From positions 8,252-19,190 of the forward strand of contig DBZJ01000087.1 in assembly GCA_002311635.1 (NCBI GenBank): a stretch of 10,939 nucleotides of DNA, in the 5' to 3' direction. The notes under the pieces are model-generated. The model had not been told where the DNA came from. It saw nothing but the letters and a program-made list of their open reading frames with translations, and searched no databases. The stretch's first letter is position 1; each line of letters opens with the position of its first letter. The DNA comes from Syntrophaceae bacterium UBA1163. GTDB lineage: Bacteria > Desulfobacterota > BSN033 > UBA1163. A program made the position numbers and the translations under genes. Positions 7,217 through 10,939 of this stretch are shown here, piece by piece.

Positions 7217-9027
7217 TATTCCATTCCTGACTTGTACATCCCCTCGATCGTATCCTTAAACGCTGCGTTGACGTATTTTCTCTTCACCTTCATGGTCGGC
7301 GTCACTTCTCCGCTCTCCTCGTAAAGCTTCTTCGGAAGAATCGCGAACTTCTTGATCTGCTCCACGCGGGCCATCGTCTTGTTCACCTTATCCACTTCCT
7401 TCTGAATCAGCTGTTTGATCTCTGGGGCCTGGGTGAGGCTCGCATAAGTGCCAAATTGAATTTTATTATCCTGCGCATATTTGATCACGGTCTCTTCGTC
7501 GATGGCGATGAGAGCAACGAGGTATTTTCGGCGGTCCCCGATCACCACGGCATCGTTGATATAGGGGCTGAATTTGAGCTGGTTCTCAATATTCTGAGGA
7601 GCAATGTTCTTTCCGCCCGCGGTAATGATCAAATCTTTCTTCCGGTCGGTGATCTTTAAGAACCCATCCTTATCCAGCTCTCCTACGTCCCCGGAGTAAA
7701 GCCAGCCGTCCTTGAGCGTATCAGCGGTGGCCTGCGGATTCTTAAAATAACCCTTGAACACGCCCAGACCCTTTACCAGGATTTCTCCATCGGGAGCAAT
7801 TTTCACTTCCGTACCGGGCAGGGCTTTTCCTACCGTTCCGATCTTCAGTTGGCCCAGGTGACTGGTGGTGGTCACGCCTGTGCCCTCTGTCTGGCCGTAT
7901 CCTTCAATCAGTAGAAGCCCAAGGGCATTGAAGAATTTCAGCACGTTCGGTGAAATCGGTGCTGCCCCGGAATAAGCCACCCTGACGCGATCAAAACCCA
8001 ATCGCTCCTTGAGCTTTCGGAAGACAGCTCCGTAAGCCGCCAAGTAGGCCAATCTCAGGTAGGGAGGGATGGGTTTAAAATTTAATTTCAAATCCGCGTA
8101 CTTCATGCCAATTCCCATACAGGCCTTGAAGACCATGCGCTTAAACCAGGTCGCATCGGACATGCGAATCATAATGGCCGAGGCATATTTTTCCCAGATC
8201 CGAGGGACGGCATACGTTACGGTTGGAGAGACCTCCTTCATGTTGTCCATGACCGTATCCGGACTCTCGATGAAATTGACGACGGTACAATACCGGATAT
8301 TGGCCATGACCGTGAAGAGCTGCTCAAAGATGTGACAGAGAGGGAGGAAGGAAAGCGTTTCATCTCCGTCATAGACCGGATTGGCTTCATCCACTGCCTC
8401 ACTCATAAAGAGAAGATTGCGGTGTGTGAGCATGGCTCCTTTAGGAGGGCCGGTCGTTCCCGAGGTATAGATGAGAACCGCCAGGTCATCTAATTTCACT
8501 TCGCTCATCCTTTGCTCAAACAGGCCGGGATTTTTTGCATCGAACTCTTTCCCCATTTTTAACAGATCATCGAAGCTCATCAACATGGGGTCCTTGTACC
8601 GTTTCAACCCTTCCATCTCGATGACGATGATTTTCTCCAGGGTAGGGGTATCCTTCCTGAACTTCAAGGCCTTGTCGAATTGCTCCTCATTTTCGGCAAT
8701 GTAGAATCTCGAGTCAGAATTTTGCACGACGTAGCCGCATTCCTCCGCTGCATTCGTCGTATAGATTCCTGCCGTGACCCCTCCGGCGGACATGACCCCA
8801 AAATCAGAGTAGACCCACTCCGGTCGATTCTCGCTGATCACGGAAACGCAATCCCCTTTTTTGAGACCGAGGCTGATCAGACCCATGGCCACCTGCCTCA
8901 CCTTTTCCCCGTATTGACCCCAGGTGACATTGTGCCAGATTCCAAATTCTTTATGTCGTATCGCCACCCGGTTGGGCTGCTCCGCAATATTTTTCTGAAA
9001 ATAGTCAAGAAGGGTTTTATCACTCAT
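7216..9027 (-). CDS. Long-chain acyl-CoA synthetase (AMP-forming), FadD15-like
   Basis: This is a complete 603-residue ANL-superfamily ligase that turns a fatty or similar carboxylic acid into its CoA thioester through an acyl-adenylate. Motifs in order are the phosphate loop YTSGTTGPPKGAMLTHRN (187-204), the LPLCHIFEQ region (228-236), AYSGAAPIS (351-359), GYGQTEG (376-382), YSGDVGELDKDGF (444-456), the hinge DRKKDLIITAGGKNIAP (461-477) and TPTMKVKRK (577-585), with Lys580 the likely catalytic lysine. The TPTMKVKRK ending and the insert around residues 285-345 place it with the eukaryote-like long-chain (FadD15/ACSL) group rather than with the ligase at 1-603. ATG 9027 has AAGGAG (9036-9041) at 8-base spacing. 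The SDR gene lies 61 bases upstream on the same strand, so the two probably form an operon. It converges with livF. Acyl-chain preference cannot be deduced. Confidence 0.94.
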   Translation of the reverse strand: MSDKTLLDYFQKNIAEQPNRVAIRHKEFGIWHNVTWGQYGEKVRQVAMGLISLGLKKGDCVSVISENRPEWVYSDFGVMSAGGVTAGIYTTNAAEECGYVVQNSDSRFYIAENEEQFDKALKFRKDTPTLEKIIVIEMEGLKRYKDPMLMSFDDLLKMGKEFDAKNPGLFEQRMSEVKLDDLAVLIYTSGTTGPPKGAMLTHRNLLFMSEAVDEANPVYDGDETLSFLPLCHIFEQLFTVMANIRYCTVVNFIESPDTVMDNMKEVSPTVTYAVPRIWEKYASAIMIRMSDATWFKRMVFKACMGIGMKYADLKLNFKPIPPYLRLAYLAAYGAVFRKLKERLGFDRVRVAYSGAAPISPNVLKFFNALGLLLIEGYGQTEGTGVTTTSHLGQLKIGTVGKALPGTEVKIAPDGEILVKGLGVFKGYFKNPQATADTLKDGWLYSGDVGELDKDGFLKITDRKKDLIITAGGKNIAPQNIENQLKFSPYINDAVVIGDRRKYLVALIAIDEETVIKYAQDNKIQFGTYASLTQAPEIKQLIQKEVDKVNKTMARVEQIKKFAILPKKLYEESGEVTPTMKVKRKYVNAAFKDTIEGMYKSGME

Positions 9028-9088
9028 TGCATGCTCTCCTTTGATTCAGACTCTTTATACTTAAACCCCCAGCATCAAACGGGGTCTT

Positions 9089-9901
9089 CTATTCTTGATG
9101 TAGTACAAGGCCCAGGCCTAGCAGACTTCCACCATCGATCACGATCTCAGTGCCGGTCGTATAGCTGGACGCATCGGAAGCCAGGTAAACCGCAGCGCCC
9201 GCTATTTCATCAGGCTCGCCTATTCGCCCCATGGGCGTGAAATTGGCCATGGCTTGCTTCTGCTTCTTCGCCTCTTCCGGCGGAAGGTTGAACCAGTGTG
9301 AATCGAGCATCTTTGTGCTGATCGGCCCGGGAGCAATCGCATTCACCTGAATATTGAACGGCGCCAATTCTAATGCAAACGCTTTCGTGATCATTCGGAC
9401 GCCGGCTTTTGAAATACTGTAGACGCTCACCCCGGGTTCCGGTTTGAAGCCATCGACCGAAGCAATATTGATAATTTTGCCGCCGCGTTGCTTCTGCATG
9501 ACTTTGGCTACGGCCTGGCTGGTAAAATAAACCCCTCTCAGGTTCAGGTTCATGATGGTTTCCCAGAGGCGCTCGTCGGAATCCAGCACGCCACCCATGG
9601 CAGGGCTGGCGCCAGCATTATTGACCAGGATATCGATCCTGCCGAATTTGTCCATGACCGTGCCGACCATTCGGTTGATCTCTTCCATTTTTCCCAGATG
9701 CGACTGCAGGGGGAATGCCTCGCCCCCGAATCCTTTGATCTCTGCAGCAGTAGCCTCCAGGTCGTTCATCTTGCGGCTGGTCACCGCCACCTTTGCGCCG
9801 GCCTTGGCCAGGCCCAGTGCCACACCCTTGCCGATACCGCGACTGCCACCGGTCACAATCGCCGTTTTACCCTTTAACGAAAACCGAGAAAGATCAAACA
9901 T
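9089..9901 (-). CDS. SDR family NAD(P)-dependent oxidoreductase (FabG-like)
   Basis: This is a classical short-chain dehydrogenase/reductase of 270 residues, cytoplasmic. The Rossmann motif is TGGSRGIG (17-24), with NNAG at 94-97. The catalytic tetrad is Asn120, Ser148, Tyr161 and Lys165 (YSISK). After the second strand comes TSRK with Arg43, which together with Arg21 suggests preference for NADP(H). PGPISTKM follows the active site, and the C-terminal GTEIVIDGG is the usual end of the fold. It resembles 3-oxoacyl-ACP/CoA reductases and gluconate-type SDRs, but the substrate is not determined by these motifs. ATG 9901 has AAGGAGG (9910-9916) 8 bases upstream. It is the first gene of a likely two-gene unit with the acyl-CoA synthetase, consistent with a role on acyl-CoA intermediates, such as a 3-hydroxyacyl/3-oxoacyl step. 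That role is inference. Confidence 0.93.
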   Translation of the reverse strand: MFDLSRFSLKGKTAIVTGGSRGIGKGVALGLAKAGAKVAVTSRKMNDLEATAAEIKGFGGEAFPLQSHLGKMEEINRMVGTVMDKFGRIDILVNNAGASPAMGGVLDSDERLWETIMNLNLRGVYFTSQAVAKVMQKQRGGKIINIASVDGFKPEPGVSVYSISKAGVRMITKAFALELAPFNIQVNAIAPGPISTKMLDSHWFNLPPEEAKKQKQAMANFTPMGRIGEPDEIAGAAVYLASDASSYTTGTEIVIDGGSLLGLGLVLHQE

Positions 9902-9929
9902 ATGTTGAACCTCCTTCTATAGTATTAGA

Positions 9930-9967
9930 AAGACTGTCATTCCGGACTTGATCCGGAATCCAGTCTT
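9930..9967 (+). repeat. Palindromic element upstream of the SDR gene
   Basis: ATTCCGGA (9939-9946) is inverted at TCCGGAAT (9952-9959) around a 5-base loop. The stem continues outward as AAGACTG (9930-9936) with CAGTCTT (9961-9967), interrupted only by TC against a single C. This gives about 15 paired bases. The core word (GTCATTCCGGA...TCCGGAATCC) matches a very widespread REP-like intergenic palindrome seen in many proteobacterial genomes. It lies 28 bases before the SDR start, within the expected leader or promoter. Confidence 0.8.
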
Positions 9968-10075
9968 GATCCTCGTTATGATCGTAAAAAGTCTTAGATT
10001 CACCTCACTAGCGAGTCAGACTAGCGCCAGATGTCCTTAAAATTATTAACCCATTTAGCAAACTGTGTCAAATAA

Positions 10076-10231
10076 GAACTCTCCCTATTGCCCTATTCCC
10101 AAAACAGAAATTCAGAGAACGATGCTGAAAATTCCCTCGTGATAAGGGACAAAAAGTTGGCCAAACGATACATAAAGAATTGGGAGGAACATGATGGGCA
10201 TTCGGAGGGGTATATGGCGAGGGGAAAGTAG
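10076..10231 (+). pseudogene. Remnant of a phospholipase D/Nuc-like protein, C-terminus only
   Basis: The frame read from 10076 to the TAG at 10229-10231 contains ENDAENSLVIRDKKLAKRY (10115-10171) followed by IKNWEEHDGHSEGY. This closely follows the end of bacterial PLD-superfamily nucleases/phospholipases, where an NAENLLVIRD-type strand is followed by a helix and a final HSEPY. Only about 40 family-like residues remain. A stop codon (10073-10075) closes the frame upstream, and no HxK(x)4D catalytic motif is found in any frame between 9968 and 10110. The upstream three quarters of the protein is therefore missing rather than shifted. It is read here as a decayed fragment. A small real protein cannot be excluded, but there is no start codon with a ribosome site in the frame. 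Recognition is from memory of the family. Confidence 0.6.
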
Positions 10232-10506
10232 GATTCCTCGCTTTCTTCCTGTACTCGCTATTTGCCGAAATCTCGCCTCGATGCAACATTCCAAATGGTA
10301 ATCAACAAAATTGTTGGACCCACTGAGGGACCTACTTGTCCCAAGAAGGTACAAAAAGAAAATTGACTTTTTGAACTTTTTGCAATACTGTCTTCTTACC
10401 CGGATAGATAATTTTCAAGTTCCAAATCTTTGGATTCTAGATGAGGGGAATTGCCTCATTAATTTAAAGTTCCGGTTCAGAATTCTTGAACAAGAGGGAG
10501 ATAATC
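10232..10506. other. AT-rich non-coding stretch with small palindromes
   Basis: I see no convincing gene on either strand here. Open frames across it have no family resemblance and no ribosome sites. Small structures are CAACAA/TTGTTG (10303-10316, 2-base spacer) and ATGAGG/CCTCAT (10441-10459, 7-base loop). The region is more AT-rich than the flanking genes. It separates the PLD remnant from the KaiC-like start and presumably held the leader of that gene. Confidence 0.5.
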
Positions 10507-10631
10507 ATGGCCAAAGAAAAGACAGGATTAGCCAGAGGCGGTTTGCAGAAAGTTCCTACGGGAATAGAGGGCCTTGACGAAATCACGAATGGGGGGCTTC
10601 CCAAAGCACGCCTACCCTGGTGTGCGGTGCT
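10507..10631 (+). pseudogene. KaiC-like ATPase, N-terminal fragment (truncated and frameshifted)
   Basis: ATG 10507, with AGGGAG (10495-10500) 6 bases upstream, opens a frame giving [20 protein letters not shown], the N-terminal signature of KaiC/RecA-like ATPases just before Walker A. In frame it runs to Lys-Ala-Arg (10603-10611). Shifting by one base then restores T-L-V-C-G (10614-10628), exactly the KaiC strand leading into the P-loop, so one C appears missing in the CC at 10611-10612. The P-loop itself (GxxxxGKT) never appears. Homology stops around 10626-10635, where AI-2E family sequence begins. KaiC proteins are normally 230-500 residues; here only about 40 remain, so no ATPase can be made. 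From ATG 10507 the actual open frame reads through into the neighbour and ends at 10746, a chimeric 79-residue product. Confidence 0.75.
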
Positions 10632-10939
10632 CTGGGCAACGCTCTCGTTTCTGTTGAACTATGTGCCTAATATTGGCTCAATCATTGCTGCCTTGCCTGT
10701 TGCCCTTCTCGCTCTCGTCCAGTTAGGGTGGGGTCTGCCCTTCTAACCGTCCTTGGCTTTGTGGTCGTGCATATTGTTGTGGGTAATATCATAGAACCGA
10801 AACTGACGGGCAAAGGCCTGAGTTTATCGACGCTGGTTGTCTTCCTTTCATTGGTCTTCTGGGGATGGGTTCTGGGACCGATTGGTATGATCCTCTCGGT
10901 ACCCATGACCAGCCTTGTCACGATCGCGCTGGAAAGTTA
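10627..10939 (+). pseudogene. AI-2E family (PerM/YdiK-like) transporter, C-terminal part, frameshifted; runs off window
   Basis: From 10627 the frame shared with the KaiC start reads [20 protein letters not shown], the hallmark of AI-2E family membrane proteins (UPF0118) about two thirds into their usual length of about 350 residues. After ALVQLGWG the frame hits TAA (10744-10746). The family sequence resumes one frame over from 10731 ([10 protein letters not shown], then [16 protein letters not shown] and [17 protein letters not shown]) to the window end at 10939. A single G missing from the GGGG at 10730-10733 explains the shift. The first two thirds of the gene are absent, replaced by the KaiC-like fragment. 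The protein would be an inner-membrane exporter-like protein of uncertain substrate; this copy is unlikely to be functional as read. The C-terminus continues past the window. Confidence 0.8.

Noticed and set aside
8680..9240. 186-residue + strand frame across the ligase start and SDR end
   Set aside because: It is antisense to two convincing genes with proper starts and ribosome sites; the translation resembles nothing known.
10007..10026. Direct repeat ACTAGCG at 10007-10013 and 10020-10026, considered as target-site duplication or CRISPR-like
   Set aside because: Only two 7-base copies 13 bases apart, with no element between them and no further units.
10068..10354. Reverse-strand frames of 73-80 residues upstream of the KaiC-like start
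   Set aside because: They lack ribosome sites and family resemblance, and the + strand in the same place carries a recognisable PLD-family tail.
10363..10391. Possible promoter TTGACT, 17 bases, TACTGT before the KaiC-like fragment
   Set aside because: The -10 box matches at only three positions, and T-rich AT-biased sequence makes such matches likely by chance.
10311..10577. 88-residue + strand frame running into the KaiC-like start
   Set aside because: It overlaps the KaiC-like start in another frame and has low-complexity, unrecognisable content.

Overview
This 10.9 kb window looks like part of the chromosome of an uncultured, roughly mid-GC Gram-negative bacterium. A Desulfobacterota (Deltaproteobacteria) type organism is the best guess. 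The guess rests on the style of the Liv proteins (for example a basic Trp/Arg tail on LivF), periplasmic proteins with signal peptides, intergenic short palindromic repeats, and a KaiC-like gene start. Nothing in the window fixes the taxon.

Layout. Positions 1-603 are the C-terminal third of a fatty-acid/carboxylate CoA ligase whose start lies outside the window. After a 229-base gap holding a stem-loop and a candidate promoter comes a complete branched-chain-amino-acid-type (HAAT) ABC importer, all on the + strand: livM permease (833-1894), livH permease (1969-2841), two tandem periplasmic binding proteins about 82% identical by eye (2862-4046 and 4161-5345), and the ATPases livG (5520-6302) and livF (6295-7062). 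Converging on it from the - strand is a two-gene unit: an SDR oxidoreductase (9089-9901) followed by a long-chain-type acyl-CoA synthetase (7216-9027). The last kilobase (9902-10939) holds no intact gene. It contains a palindromic element, a decayed C-terminus of a phospholipase-D/Nuc-like protein, and a KaiC-like N-terminus joined to the C-terminal part of an AI-2E family (PerM-like) membrane protein, with single-base frameshifts on both sides of the junction.

How the genes may work together. LivK-type proteins capture a solute in the periplasm, LivM/LivH carry it across the membrane, and LivG/LivF power transport. CoA ligases on both sides and an SDR suggest that the solute may be a carboxylic acid (aromatic, branched-chain or fatty) that is activated to a CoA thioester and then reduced or oxidised, rather than simply an amino acid. 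That substrate assignment is inference.

Four gaps between genes carry different short inverted or tandem repeats: livM-livH, livK2-livG, livF-ligase, and upstream of the SDR. I see no tRNA, rRNA, CRISPR array, transposase or complete novel defence system. The most notable features are the fused gene fragments at the right end, the duplicated binding protein, and the repeats in the gaps between genes.
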